Below the pieces are notes generated by a model that made no database searches, was not told the DNA's origin, and saw nothing but the letters and a program-made list of their open reading frames with translations. Source: Cyclobacteriaceae bacterium (GTDB lineage: Bacteria > Bacteroidota > Bacteroidia > Cytophagales > Cyclobacteriaceae). Taken from it: a DNA stretch of 64,000 nucleotides. The position numbers and the translations under genes were made by a program. This document shows positions 1 through 9,345 of the stretch, one piece after another (the stretch's first letter is position 1; the number at the start of each line of letters is the position of its first letter). The DNA lies in assembly GCA_019638285.1 (NCBI GenBank), contig JAHBUB010000008.1:62001-126000 (forward strand), in the 5' to 3' direction.

Positions 1-2023
1 TAAAGATCACCCTCAAGTGGTAGAGATATGGAACCTGGTTTTTATGCAGTTCAATAGATTGTCTTCAGGACAATTGGAAGACCTGCCCGATAAACACGTG
101 GACACAGGTATGGGCTTTGAGCGATTGTGCATGGCCATTCAGGGAAAGAAATCGAATTATGATACGGATGTATTTACTCCACTTATCGATTTTATTGCCA
201 AAGAAGCCAACACCGAGTATGGCAAGGAGGAAAAGAAAGACATTGCGATAAGGGTAATGGCGGACCATGTCCGTGCTGTTTCATTTGCAATTGCAGATGG
301 ACAGTTGCCTTCAAATACCGGTGCGGGCTATGTGATCAGAAGAATATTGAGAAGAGCAGTTCGTTACGGGTTTTCCTATCTGGGTTTTAAAGAACCTTTC
401 CTGAATAAATTGGTACCGATATTGGCTGATCAACTCAAAGGGATATTTCCTGACCTTTATAATCAGAGAGAATTTGTAATTCGTGTAATTATTGAGGAGG
501 AGCAAGCTTTTTTGAGGACATTGGAGAAGGGATTGAAGAGAATTGAGAACATTGAAGCACAGTTGAAGAGCAGAAATATTGAGGGCGAGCTGGCTTTTGA
601 ATTGTATGACACATTTGGATTTCCTTTTGACCTCACGTCCTTAATTGCACGCGAAAAAGGGTTGATTGTGGATGAAAGCGGTTTTTTGACTGAGATGAAG
701 AAACAAAAAGCCCGCTCTAAAGCAGATGCTGTAAAAGAAACGGGAGACTGGATGACGGTGAATGAAGGAGACAAACCGGAATTTATCGGTTATGAGAACC
801 TTTCCGCCTCAACTAGACTTTTGCGCTATCGCAAAGTGAAACAAAAGAACAAAGACCTGTATCAGCTTGTGTTTGAGCGCACGCCTTTTTATGCAGAGAG
901 TGGTGGCCAGGTAGGTGACACCGGACTGATTGAATCGGATAAGGAAAAGATAAAAGTAGTTGATACGAAAAAAGAAAATGAACTTATCGTACACTACACT
1001 GAAAAGCTTCCAGAAAAGCTGGATGGTATTTTTAACTTGAAAGTGGATGCTCACAAGCGACAACTTACTATGGACAACCACTCGGCTACTCATCTGATGC
1101 ATGCTGCCCTCAGGGAAGTGCTTGGTACTCACGTGGAGCAGCGGGGATCTTTGGTTAACGAGAAAATATTGCGTTTTGACTTTTCGCATTTTGCGCCAAT
1201 GTCTGAAGAAGAGATTGATAAAGTAGAGGGCATAGTAAATAGAAAAATTCGCGAAAACATTCCTTTGAGTGAGCAGCGCAATGTGCCTATTAAAGAAGCA
1301 AAAGATATGGGGGCCATGGCCTTGTTTGGTGAAAAGTATGGAGACTTTGTGCGGGTGATTACATTTGATCCTAAGTATTCAGTGGAGTTGTGCGGAGGGA
1401 CACATGTATCTGCTACTGGGCAAATTGGTCTTTTTAAAATTATTTCAGAGAGCTCTGTGGCAGCAGGGGTAAGAAGGATTGAGGCGATGACTGCTGAGGG
1501 TGCAGAGCGCTATCTCAACAATGAGGTTAAATTATTACAGGAAGTAAGGGCATTATTGAAGAACCCCAAAGACATTGCTGTTGCAACAAAAAACCTGGTA
1601 GATGAAAAACACAACCTTGAAAAAAAATTGGAGGAAGTGTTTCAGCAACAGGCCAATCAGCTTAAGGAAGGTCTAGCCCAGCGTAGCGAGAAGAGCAATG
1701 GCCTCACGTTGATTATAGAAAAAATTGATCTGCCCAATGCGGATGCCCTGAAGAATATAGCGTATGCTTTGCGCAATCAATTTGATGATTTATTAATGAT
1801 TTTGGCTGCGAATGTGAATGGCAAACCACAAGTGGCCGTGATGCTTGGAGCAAATGCAGAGGCAAACAAAAAATATCATGCTGGTGAAATGATTAAAATC
1901 CTTGCCAAAGAAATTGGTGGAGGGGGCGGAGGTCAGTCTTTTTATGCTACTGCTGGCGGAAAGAACCTTAACGGTTTAGATGCTGTTGTAAGAAAAGGCA
2001 GAGAAATGGCAGCGAATGGATAA
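1..2023 (+). CDS. alaS: Alanyl-tRNA synthetase, 5'-truncated by window edge
   Basis: Charges tRNA-Ala with alanine in the cytoplasm. The reading frame is open from base 2, where a typical AlaRS stretch (HPQVVEIWNLVFMQFNR) already appears, so the N-terminal part of the class II catalytic core lies left of the window and the first ATG at 17 is not the start. Visible parts in order are the end of the aminoacylation core, the tRNA-recognition helices, the editing domain with HSATH near nt 1080 and CGGTH near nt 1390 (zinc-binding His/Cys residues), a coiled coil, and the C-Ala domain ending in a glycine-rich GGGGGGQSF segment. The last 8 bases overlap the start of gatB, suggesting co-transcription. 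Identification is firm. Confidence 0.97.
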   Translation, partial: KDHPQVVEIWNLVFMQFNRLSSGQLEDLPDKHVDTGMGFERLCMAIQGKKSNYDTDVFTPLIDFIAKEANTEYGKEEKKDIAIRVMADHVRAVSFAIADGQLPSNTGAGYVIRRILRRAVRYGFSYLGFKEPFLNKLVPILADQLKGIFPDLYNQREFVIRVIIEEEQAFLRTLEKGLKRIENIEAQLKSRNIEGELAFELYDTFGFPFDLTSLIAREKGLIVDESGFLTEMKKQKARSKADAVKETGDWMTVNEGDKPEFIGYENLSASTRLLRYRKVKQKNKDLYQLVFERTPFYAESGGQVGDTGLIESDKEKIKVVDTKKENELIVHYTEKLPEKLDGIFNLKVDAHKRQLTMDNHSATHLMHAALREVLGTHVEQRGSLVNEKILRFDFSHFAPMSEEEIDKVEGIVNRKIRENIPLSEQRNVPIKEAKDMGAMALFGEKYGDFVRVITFDPKYSVELCGGTHVSATGQIGLFKIISESSVAAGVRRIEAMTAEGAERYLNNEVKLLQEVRALLKNPKDIAVATKNLVDEKHNLEKKLEEVFQQQANQLKEGLAQRSEKSNGLTLIIEKIDLPNADALKNIAYALRNQFDDLLMILAANVNGKPQVAVMLGANAEANKKYHAGEMIKILAKEIGGGGGGQSFYATAGGKNLNGLDAVVRKGREMAANG

Positions 2024-3474
2024 AGCAATTGTGGAAAAATATCAGCCTGTAATTGGACTTGAAGTTCATGCACAACTGTTGACCAAAAGCAAAATTTACA
2101 ACTCTGACTCAGCAGCCTATGGAGGTGAGCCCAATACGCATGTGGGTGTAGTGTCATTGGCGCATCCGGGCACACTTCCTAAGTTAAACAAGCGGGTAGT
2201 CGAGCAAGCTATTAAGATGGGTCTTGCGTGTCATTGCGAAATATCCAGGTACCAAATCTTTGACCGAAAAAATTATTTCTATCCAGATTTACCGAAAGGC
2301 TATCAGCTTACACAAGACCGCACACCTATTTGTATAGGAGGGTTTATAAAAGTAAACACCAAGGCCGAGAAAGATATCAAGGTAGCGTTGAATAGAATAC
2401 ATATCGAAGAAGATGCCGGCAAGTCCATTCATCTTGAAGGAGAAGTAGATACCTTGATTGACTTGAACAGAGCAGGTGTTCCATTGATTGAAATAGTGAC
2501 TGAGCCGGTGATCAAAAGTGCAGAGGAGGCAGGTGCTTTTTTTTCTGAGGTGCGAAAACTGGTGCGATACCTTGAGATTTGTGATGGTAACATGGAAGAG
2601 GGATCATTGCGTTGCGATGCCAATATTTCCGTAATGAAAAAGGGAGCCACTGTGCTCGGCAAAAAGGTAGAAGTGAAGAACATGAACTCTATTGTAACCT
2701 ACAGCATGCGATAGATCATAAATAGAGAGGCAGATTTTATTGTTAGAAAGTGGAGGAGACGTTGTATCAGAAACCAGAACTTTTAATGTGGAGACGGGTA
2801 CAACCAGTGCCATGCGCACCAAAGAAGAGTTAAATGATTACCGATACTTTCCCGACCCAGATTTAAGTCCTTTGCAGGTGTCGGAAGAGTGGCTCAATGA
2901 AATTAGGGAGACGATGCCCATACTTCCAGAGGAGTTGTATCAACGGTTTGTCAATGAGTTTTCGCTCCCTGAGTATGACGCTCTCGTACTTACTGAAAGT
3001 AAGGAAATGGCAGATTATTATATGGCTGTGTGTAGGTATTCATCTCACTACAAAGCGGTTTCTAATTGGATGATGGGACCTATAAAGTCTTATTTGAATG
3101 ATACAGGTGTCGGCATTGAGGGTTTTCCTCTTGTGCCTGAGAAATTATCCGTGGTGATTGAGATGGTAGAAGAGAATAAAATGAGTTTCGCCAATGCTGC
3201 GCAAAAATTTTTGCCGGAGTTGTTAAAAGATACGGATGCAGATGTGTTTGCCATGGCTACTCAACTAAACCTCCTACAAGAGAGCGATGAGGGGGCTATT
3301 GATAAACTGGTAGAAGAGGTGCTCAACGAATTTTCCTCAAAAGTCATAGAATATAAGAAGGGAAAGAAAGGATTAATCTCTATGTTTATGGGAGAGGTAA
3401 TGAAAAAGTCAAAGGGAAAGGCTGACCCCAAAATGGCCAATGGTTTGTTGCAAAAAAAATTAGGTGAAATATGA
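2016..3474 (+). pseudogene. gatB: Asp/Glu-tRNA amidotransferase subunit B, disrupted by two 1-base deletions
   Basis: GatB is the kinase/tRNA-binding subunit of GatCAB, which converts Glu-tRNA-Gln or Asp-tRNA-Asn to the amide form. The first piece (2016-2714, 232 aa) has the GatB N-terminus (GLEVHAQL, RKNYFYPDLPKGYQ) and stops early at 2712-2714. The second piece is open in another frame to 3474 and begins with LLESGGDVVSETRTF, with YRYFPDPDL following and the C-terminal YqeY-like tail. Between them the intermediate frame reads NLQHAIDH. Restoring one base after 2693 and one after 2719 gives an uninterrupted protein of about 486 aa, the normal GatB length. This is either a sequencing error or a real lesion. 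It overlaps alaS by 8 bp and the next gene by ATGA. Confidence 0.9.
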
Positions 3475-4595
3475 AAAAATGGTTGGTTTTTGGATTGCTA
3501 ATTTGGATTTTTTCTGGATGTGAGCAGGAGAAAGGATGGGAGGTAACTGTTCATGGCAAAGTAGGTTTTCCTAAATCGGATGGCGTCATTAAGTTGGAGA
3601 AATTAAAAGGCGTAGTTGAAGGGGAGGAGCAGATAATTGAACTTGGTAAAGATTACACTTATAGTAAGAAGATGAGAATAGAAGAGCCAGGATATTACCG
3701 GCTCAATTTTTACGGCACTCAGACCGTGGATTTTATTCTTAACAAAAGTGATCTTGAAATCAATGTAGATGGTAATGATCAGGATGGTTTCGTTGAGATT
3801 AAAGGCTCACCCGATATGGATTTGGTAAGCCGTGTACAGCAAATAACAAATGAAACACAACAACATCCCAGAATGGCAGAACTGAACAATGAATTTAGCA
3901 TTGCAAGAGCCAACAATGACAGGGTGCGCATGGGGGAGATACAGGAGGAGTACATGGCCTTTTATGATTACGGCATTGATAAGGTTGCAGCTTTTTTGAA
4001 AGAGCAGGGGCCCTCTTTGGCTGTCATTAATTTGCTTACCGCTTCTAATTTTTTAGACCGTGATAAGTATTTTGATTTATACCTGCACGTGGCGGATACC
4101 TTGCGCAAGGAATGGCCTGACTATGAAGTGGCAAAAGAGTTTATTGCTACTGTAGATAAAATGAAGGTGTTGGCAATTGGTCAGCCTGCCCCTGAAATTT
4201 CCTTACCCAATCCAGAGGGCGAGATAGTAAGTCTTTCTTCCCTGAGAGGTAATTATGTATTGGTTGATTTCTGGGCAAAATGGTGTGGGCCATGCCGACA
4301 GGAAAACCCCAACGTGGTACGGATGTATCACAAATATAACGATAAAGGGTTTGAGGTTTTTGGAGTATCACTCGATCGTACCAAGGAGGATTGGCTGCAG
4401 GGCATCAAAGAAGATGGGTTGGTTTGGACACAGGTTTCTGATTTGAAATATTTTAATTCAGCAGCAGCGGAGTTGTACAACGTCAGCGCTATTCCTTTTT
4501 CGGTTTTGGTAGATCCTAATGGTATTATAATTGGAAAGAACCTGAGGGGTAAGGGATTAGAGAAGAAATTAGAAGAGGTGCTGGGAAAAAGTTAA
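3471..4595 (+). CDS. TlpA-like thioredoxin-fold lipoprotein with DUF4369-like N-terminus
   Basis: Predicted thiol-disulfide oxidoreductase anchored in the cell envelope. Residues 1-17 form a lipoprotein signal (hydrophobic run ending in FSGC, Cys17 the likely lipidated residue). The N-terminal half resembles the DUF4369 beta domain of Bacteroidota TlpA proteins, followed by a helical linker. The C-terminal domain from about residue 235 is AhpC/TSA-TlpA type with a WCGPC redox motif at residues 271-275 and a cis-Pro region (SAIPFSVLVD). The start overlaps the gatB stop by 4 bp (ATGA), so it is likely co-transcribed. The substrate cannot be told from sequence; reduction of periplasmic or cytochrome thiols is the usual role of the family. 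Confidence 0.88.
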   Translation: MKKWLVFGLLIWIFSGCEQEKGWEVTVHGKVGFPKSDGVIKLEKLKGVVEGEEQIIELGKDYTYSKKMRIEEPGYYRLNFYGTQTVDFILNKSDLEINVDGNDQDGFVEIKGSPDMDLVSRVQQITNETQQHPRMAELNNEFSIARANNDRVRMGEIQEEYMAFYDYGIDKVAAFLKEQGPSLAVINLLTASNFLDRDKYFDLYLHVADTLRKEWPDYEVAKEFIATVDKMKVLAIGQPAPEISLPNPEGEIVSLSSLRGNYVLVDFWAKWCGPCRQENPNVVRMYHKYNDKGFEVFGVSLDRTKEDWLQGIKEDGLVWTQVSDLKYFNSAAAELYNVSAIPFSVLVDPNGIIIGKNLRGKGLEKKLEEVLGKS

Positions 4596-5263
4596 TTACT
4601 TGTGAAACAGTAAGAGAGGATATTGGCTCCCATTTTTAAGGCTTCCTGGCGTTTGGCTTCGGGGTCGTTGTAAATGCGTCTGTCTTCCCAGCCGTTACCC
4701 AGATCGCATTCATAAGAATAAAAGAGCACCAGCTTGCCTTCATAGAAAAGGCCAAATCCCTGAGCTGGTTTTCCATCGTGCTCATGAATTTTGGGTAAAC
4801 CGCTGATAAACTCAAATTTTTGATGGTAAATAGGATGATTGAATGGTATTTCCACCAATTCCAGTTCAGGGAATACTTTCTTTAGTTCTATTCGGATAAA
4901 CTTATCGAGTCCATAATTATCGTCCACGTGAAGGAAGCCTCCTCCGATTAAATAATTTCTAAGGTTTAAAGCCTCTTCCTGAGAGAACACCACGTTTCCA
5001 TGTCCGGTCATATATACATAAGGATAGGCATACAAATCCGGGCTTCCTACTTCCACATTATCTTCTTCGGGGTAAATGTTCGTACCCAGCTCTTTGTTGC
5101 AAAATTCAATCAGGTTAGGGAGTGCAGTCTTGTTGGCATACCAGTCTCCACCTCCATTGTACTTCAATTTGGCAATTTTTAACTGTGCCTTTAATCCGAT
5201 TGGGATAACAAGAAGACTGATTATGAACAAGAAGGCGATGGTATATCGTGGTTTTATTCTCAT
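4592..5263 (-). CDS. DUF4159 domain exported protein
   Basis: A 223-aa protein with an N-terminal signal or anchor segment (about residues 8-26, ending near LKAQ), followed by one DUF4159 domain. Visible family features are YNGGGDWYAN at the domain start, a YMTGHG turn, NYLIGGGFLHVDDNYG and a FGLFYEGKLVLFYSY strand near the end. The domain has a class I glutamine-amidotransferase-like fold in family descriptions, but its biochemical function is unknown. In related bacteria it is often found near gliding or aerotolerance-type genes; here it stands alone. It converges with the TlpA-like gene, overlapping it by 4 bp tail to tail. Confidence 0.8.
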   Translation of the reverse strand: MRIKPRYTIAFLFIISLLVIPIGLKAQLKIAKLKYNGGGDWYANKTALPNLIEFCNKELGTNIYPEEDNVEVGSPDLYAYPYVYMTGHGNVVFSQEEALNLRNYLIGGGFLHVDDNYGLDKFIRIELKKVFPELELVEIPFNHPIYHQKFEFISGLPKIHEHDGKPAQGFGLFYEGKLVLFYSYECDLGNGWEDRRIYNDPEAKRQEALKMGANILSYCFTSN

Positions 5264-5334
5264 TTATTTTTTTAGCCTGATTAAACTTTGAGCAAAAAGC
5301 ATGCTCTAACGCAGTATAACAAACAAATATCTAT

Positions 5335-6216
5335 ATGCAAACAACGAAAAAATATACACTTGGTTTATTTCTTGTGTTAATCACCCTATTTTCCTGTGAT
5401 GATAATGGGGTACTGGAGATTTCAAATACCGACCAGGTAAGTGTTGCGGACGAAGCGGTTACAGATTCTTATTTTGAAGACACGGATGACCTTTCCATGG
5501 TGGCTATGGCCAGTGATGATGCTACAATGGATGGAGGAAGATCGTCAATGGGCGGAAGAAAAATTTTAATTGGTGACCTTAGGCTGGAATGTGCCGATGT
5601 AGAAATTGTATTGTCGGATGATAGTCAAATGGCGCACCCAAAAGGAGTGATTACCATTGATTTTGGAAGCGGTTGCGAGGATAAGAAAGGAGATGTAAGA
5701 AGGGGCAAGATTATAATTACATTTGATGGAAGGAGATTTTTACCCGGTTCTTCTTATGTTACGACTTTTGAAAATTATTCGATCAACGACATTAAAATTG
5801 AGGGTGCGCGCACCGTTACTAACGTAAATGGAAGTGTGGAGGAGCATCCTTCATTTACCATTGTGATAGAGGGCGGTAAAGCAACCTGGCCTGATGGGAC
5901 ATTTGCTACCCGTGAGTCCAATAGAAACCGTGAATGGATAAGAGCCAGTAATCCTGTAAATGATGAATGGCATGTAACAGGAAATGCGGCTGGTACAAAC
6001 AGAAAAGGAGTTTCATATACGATGGAGATCACTGAAGCGTTGGTATACAAAAGAGAGTGTGCAATTAGTAACCGAATCTTCATGGCGGTTGCCGGGGTGA
6101 AGGTGCTTACCACTGAAAATCGCCAGAAGACAATTGATTATGGAGATGGTAATTGCGACAGAACTGTAACCATTCTGATTAATGGAGTATCCAAAGAGAT
6201 GGAAGTTGGACAATAG
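5335..6216 (+). CDS. Hypothetical lipoprotein
   Basis: A 293-aa protein with a clear lipoprotein signal: hydrophobic residues 9-19 followed by LFSC, with Cys21 the likely lipidation site. The mature N-terminus is acidic (many Asp/Glu, residues 22-65). The rest is predicted beta-rich with repeated TITIDFGSGCEDKKG- and VTNVNGSVEEHPS-like segments and four scattered cysteines, which could make disulfides outside the cell. I do not recognise a named family; similar secreted proteins are common in Cytophagales. It is monocistronic, followed by a strong terminator at 6247-6280. Confidence 0.7.
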   Translation: MQTTKKYTLGLFLVLITLFSCDDNGVLEISNTDQVSVADEAVTDSYFEDTDDLSMVAMASDDATMDGGRSSMGGRKILIGDLRLECADVEIVLSDDSQMAHPKGVITIDFGSGCEDKKGDVRRGKIIITFDGRRFLPGSSYVTTFENYSINDIKIEGARTVTNVNGSVEEHPSFTIVIEGGKATWPDGTFATRESNRNREWIRASNPVNDEWHVTGNAAGTNRKGVSYTMEITEALVYKRECAISNRIFMAVAGVKVLTTENRQKTIDYGDGNCDRTVTILINGVSKEMEVGQ

Positions 6217-6246
6217 TTTTTGATGGGTTGGGAAGTGCGTGGAGGT

Positions 6247-6280
6247 GGTCACTCTCGCGAAAGCGGGAGTGGCCTTTTTT
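6247..6280 (+). terminator. Rho-independent terminator
   Basis: Arms 6247-6258 and 6263-6274 pair over 12 bp (two G-T pairs) around a GAAA tetraloop, followed by six T residues. It lies 30 bp after the lipoprotein stop codon and is the clearest terminator in the window. Confidence 0.9.
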
Positions 6281-6287
6281 GTATATA

Positions 6288-6401
6288 ATGGATTTCATTG
6301 ACTTGCTTAAGCTTGATATTGAGGAAGTGAAATGGCTGCCTTACAAGGGATTTCAAAAGCCCTTTTTAAAAGAAGAATCAAGAGCCATTCAATTTGAATA
6401 G
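6288..6401 (+). pseudogene. Possible FkbM-methyltransferase-like remnant
   Basis: A 37-codon ORF reads MDFIDLLKLDIEEVKW then LPYKGFQKPF. The first part resembles the IDLLKLDIEGAE motif of FkbM-type methyltransferases, but the rest of such a gene is absent. It follows directly after a terminator and has no matching upstream frame. It may be a decayed gene fragment or a chance ORF. Confidence 0.25.
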
Positions 6402-6509
6402 GGGTATATTAGCATCCTCAACCAAGGATTACACTGCCACAACCTAGAAATTCAGTAATCGAAAATAGCACTGAAATCGTTATCTTTACAAAATCAATTT
6501 TTGAATAAC

Positions 6510-6752
6510 ATGAATATTCAGACAGAGAAGTTGGAAATCATACAATGGTTGGCAAAAATCAACGACAGTAAGATTATCAAACAGTTTATGTTAATTAAAA
6601 GATCAAATGAAGAAGATACTGCCGTTAATCTTAGTCAGGAAGAAAAGGAGGCAATTGACAAGGGGCTTCAGTCTATAAATGATGGCCGGATTAAATCACA
6701 CGAAGAAGTGATGGAAACCACGCGGATAAAATATGCACATCTGGTTAAATAA
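6510..6752 (+). CDS. Antitoxin of ParE/RelE-type module (RelB/ParD-like)
   Basis: An 80-aa acidic, helical protein located 6 bp upstream of a ParE-like toxin, the usual antitoxin-toxin order. The N-terminal half (EIIQWLAKINDSKIIKQFMLIK) and the C-terminal part (LSQEEKEAIDKGLQSINDGRIKSHEEV) fit the Bacteroidota addiction-module family, whose C-terminal segment wraps around the toxin and whose N-terminus usually binds the operator. ATG at 6510 is preferred over the in-frame TTG at 6501. Assignment rests on the helical pattern and on the neighbour. Confidence 0.75.
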   Translation: MNIQTEKLEIIQWLAKINDSKIIKQFMLIKRSNEEDTAVNLSQEEKEAIDKGLQSINDGRIKSHEEVMETTRIKYAHLVK

Positions 6753-6758
6753 TCCGGC

Positions 6759-7046
6759 ATGCAAATTATATGGTCAGATGAGGCTATAGCAGACTATCAT
6801 CAAAACATAGATTACTTTGAAAAGGAGTGGTCATCACAAGTGGCTTTAGAATTTATTGAGGATGTTGAGGCTGCTATTGAATTGATTAAAAGACACCCTG
6901 CGTTATACCCACTAGCTGATTACCGCAAAATACGAAAGGCAGTTATCCGTAAACAGATTACCTTATTCTTTAGGGTACAGGATAAGCGAGTTCAATTAAT
7001 CCGTTTTTGGAATAACTATCAGGCTCCTGAGAAACTGAAGTTCTGA
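6759..7046 (+). CDS. ParE/RelE-family toxin
   Basis: A 95-aa basic protein of normal ParE/RelE length. It starts with the typical WSDEAIADYHQNIDYFEKEW helix pair, has RHPALYPLADYRKIRKAVIRKQITLFFRV in the middle, and ends in the usual beta strand (VQLIRFWNNYQ). Members inhibit DNA gyrase (ParE) or cut mRNA (RelE); which applies here cannot be decided. The pair lies between a lipoprotein gene and thyA and is probably autoregulated by the antitoxin complex. Confidence 0.85.
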   Translation: MQIIWSDEAIADYHQNIDYFEKEWSSQVALEFIEDVEAAIELIKRHPALYPLADYRKIRKAVIRKQITLFFRVQDKRVQLIRFWNNYQAPEKLKF

Positions 7047-7115
7047 AATCAAATTATCAGGACATTAAAATTCCTCCTAAAAGCATGGCGCGATCCCTTG
7101 ATTCTATACAATGAT

Positions 7116-7123
7116 TATATTTG
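7116..7123 (+). promoter_or_regulatory. Candidate -7 element for thyA
   Basis: TATATTTG matches the Bacteroidota -7 consensus TAnnTTTG and lies 25 bp before the thyA ATG. A TTG at 7098-7100 is upstream, but the 15-bp spacing is shorter than the usual 19-21. Confidence 0.4.
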
Positions 7124-7147
7124 CACCACCACTACAATTACTCTAAC

Positions 7148-7942
7148 ATGATACAATACCTCGCATTAATGCAGAATATTCTGGACAATGGAACTTCCAA
7201 AACCGACAGGACGGGCACCGGAACGATATCTGTTTTTGGGCGACAGCTTAGATTCGATCTCTCACAAGGATTTCCGTTAGTGACTACCAAAAAGCTTCAC
7301 CTTCGATCTATTGTATACGAATTGCTATGGTTTCTTAATGGTGACACCAACATCAAATATTTAAATGATAATGGAGTTACTATTTGGAATGAATGGGCGG
7401 ATGCAAATGGGGAATTAGGCCCTGTGTACGGTAGCCAATGGAGAAGTTGGCCTGTACCCAATGGTGAATCAATTGATCAGATAACAAAAGTATTGGATCA
7501 AATTAAAAACAAGCCTGATTCCAGAAGACATATTGTGTCTGCATGGAATCCAGCAGAAGTCGATAAGATGGCACTACCACCTTGTCATGCGTTGTTTCAG
7601 TTTTATGTGGCAGATGGAAAACTTTCTTGTCAACTTTACCAACGCAGTGCAGATTATTTTCTTGGAGTTCCCTTTAACATAGCTTCTTATGCATTGCTTA
7701 CACACATGGTGGCGCAGCAATGTGATCTCGAGCCAGGTGAATTTGTTTGGACGGGCGGAGATGTACATTTATATGCCAATCATTTGGAGCAGGCTAAAAC
7801 TCAAATTTCACGAACCCCATTTCCACTGCCTCAATTAAAAATTGCAAGAAGGCCAGATTCACTTTTTGATTATAAGTTTGAGGATTTCGAAATTGTAAAT
7901 TATCAATGCCATCCAGGAATTAAAGCACCAATAGCTGTGTAG
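7148..7942 (+). CDS. thyA: Thymidylate synthase
   Basis: Makes dTMP from dUMP using methylene-tetrahydrofolate, in the cytoplasm. With the ATG at 7148 ([15 protein letters not shown]) the protein is 264 aa, the same as E. coli ThyA, and the catalytic Cys falls at residue 146 in [11 protein letters not shown]. The folate-binding start DRTGTGT, the phosphate-binding arginines ([25 protein letters not shown]) and the C-terminal PGIKAPIAV are all present. An in-frame TTG at 7121 would add nine residues unlike the family, so it was not used. It stands alone, with an inverted repeat downstream. Confidence 0.97.
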   Translation: MIQYLALMQNILDNGTSKTDRTGTGTISVFGRQLRFDLSQGFPLVTTKKLHLRSIVYELLWFLNGDTNIKYLNDNGVTIWNEWADANGELGPVYGSQWRSWPVPNGESIDQITKVLDQIKNKPDSRRHIVSAWNPAEVDKMALPPCHALFQFYVADGKLSCQLYQRSADYFLGVPFNIASYALLTHMVAQQCDLEPGEFVWTGGDVHLYANHLEQAKTQISRTPFPLPQLKIARRPDSLFDYKFEDFEIVNYQCHPGIKAPIAV

Positions 7943-7970
7943 CTATTTCCTTATCGCTAAGATCAATTTC

Positions 7971-8018
7971 AAACACAGAATAAACACAATTCTAATTCTT
8001 TTTATTTGTTCTGTGTTT
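7971..8018 (+). terminator. Possible thyA terminator hairpin
   Basis: AAACACAGAA at 7971-7980 is the exact inverted repeat of TTCTGTGTTT at 8009-8018, with further partial pairing inside. There is no long T tract after it, so its terminator role is uncertain. Confidence 0.4.
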
Positions 8019-8160
8019 CTTGACACAAAAAGTAAACGATTTAATCACTGTGAAGTAATCCTTTAATGATTAGCTACCTTAATTAACTTTTTGAGGCAGT
8101 TAATTATATACGTATTTTAACAGTAGATTTAAATCTAAAATCTTAATTAAATTCGCTGCG

Positions 8161-9345
8161 ATGGATATCAACAAAACTAAAAAGGGAACCGCCTCAGTTT
8201 GGGCTGGCGAGTTAGGAACCTTTTACGAAGGAGCGACCACCCCTCCCATTGTGAATAGTGTTACTTATGGATACCACGACCTGGACGAATGGCATGAGGT
8301 GGCCCTGGGTAAAAAAGAAGGATATATCTACAGTAGGAATACCAATCCTACGGTTGAAGTTTTTGAAGAAAAGGTAAGAATTCTAGAACATGCTGAGGCT
8401 TCAATTGCATTTTCCACAGGAATGGCTGCCATAAGCAACACCTTGTTTGCTTTGTTGGCTCCAGGAGAGCGAGTAGTATCCATAAAAGATACTTATGGGG
8501 GTACCAGTAGAATATTCCTTGAATTTCTACCTAATATCAATGTGAATGTAACACTGGTAGAGACAGGCAACCACGAGGAAATGGAAAAGGAAATTGCCAA
8601 GGGATGCAAACTGGTTTACCTGGAAACCCCAACAAATCCCACCCTTAAAGTCCTGGACTTAAAACGATTGGTAAAAGTAGCAAAGAAAGTGAATGCCATT
8701 GTGGTGGTTGATAATACTTTTGCTACCCCCATCAACCAGAATCCAATATTGTTGGGTGCCGACATAGTCGTTCACAGTGCCACTAAATTTTTATGTGGTC
8801 ACTCTGATGCGATGGGAGGTGTAGCCTGTGGGAATAAAGAATTAATAAAAAAAATATATCAATACAGAGAAATTAATGGTGCATCCCTTCACCCCATGTC
8901 GGCCTACATGATTGCCAGGGGTATGAAGACTTTGGAACTGCGTGTACAAAGGCAGAATGAGAGTGCGATGACCATTGCCAAGTTTTTGAAGTTACACCCA
9001 AAAGTGGAGGATGTCTTCTATCCGGGACTCCCCACGCACAAAGGACATGAGTTTGCTAAAGAGCAGATGTCAGGCTTTGGAGGTATGGTGAGTTTTTCTC
9101 TGAAGGGAAGTTATGACAATGTAAAAAAGTTTTTACCGCAACTGAAACTGGTACATTTGGCTGCCAGCTTGGGATCCGTTAGTTCTCTGGCGGGCCCTCC
9201 ACGCACTACCAGCCATGTTGAGTTGACAGAAGCCCAGCGTGCAGAATTGGGAATTCCTGAAAGCCTAATTCGCTACTCTGTAGGAATTGAAAATGTAGAA
9301 GATTTAATAAATGATTTAAGGCAGGCATTAGAATCTCTGAAATAA
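8161..9345 (+). CDS. Trans-sulfuration PLP enzyme (cystathionine gamma-synthase/lyase family)
   Basis: A 394-aa Cys/Met-metabolism PLP enzyme. Visible family signatures are SRNTNPTVEVFEEKV (phosphate-binding Tyr/Arg region), FSTGMAAISNTLFALL, DNTFATPINQNP and the Schiff-base lysine at residue 209 in HSATKFLCGHSDAMGG; the C-terminus has GSVSSLAGPPRTTSHVEL and SVGIENVEDLINDL. Members act as cystathionine gamma-synthase, cystathionine gamma-lyase, methionine gamma-lyase or O-acetylhomoserine sulfhydrylase, and sequence reading alone does not separate them. The stop overlaps the next start by one base (TAATG), so it is probably translated together with the isoaspartyl peptidase. The upstream 218 bp hold no riboswitch that I recognise. 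Confidence 0.9.
   Translation: MDINKTKKGTASVWAGELGTFYEGATTPPIVNSVTYGYHDLDEWHEVALGKKEGYIYSRNTNPTVEVFEEKVRILEHAEASIAFSTGMAAISNTLFALLAPGERVVSIKDTYGGTSRIFLEFLPNINVNVTLVETGNHEEMEKEIAKGCKLVYLETPTNPTLKVLDLKRLVKVAKKVNAIVVVDNTFATPINQNPILLGADIVVHSATKFLCGHSDAMGGVACGNKELIKKIYQYREINGASLHPMSAYMIARGMKTLELRVQRQNESAMTIAKFLKLHPKVEDVFYPGLPTHKGHEFAKEQMSGFGGMVSFSLKGSYDNVKKFLPQLKLVHLAASLGSVSSLAGPPRTTSHVELTEAQRAELGIPESLIRYSVGIENVEDLINDLRQALESLK

Noticed and set aside
1129..1317. Minus-strand ORFs inside alaS and ligA
   Set aside because: They are shadows of highly conserved genes on the opposite strand.
2690..2740. Programmed frameshift in gatB
   Set aside because: Two separate single-base losses are needed, no slippery site is seen, and GatB is not known to use frameshifting.
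7943..8160. SAM-type riboswitch upstream of the transsulfuration gene
   Set aside because: I found no stems or conserved motifs of known SAM riboswitches; the region is AT-rich with a simple hairpin after thyA.
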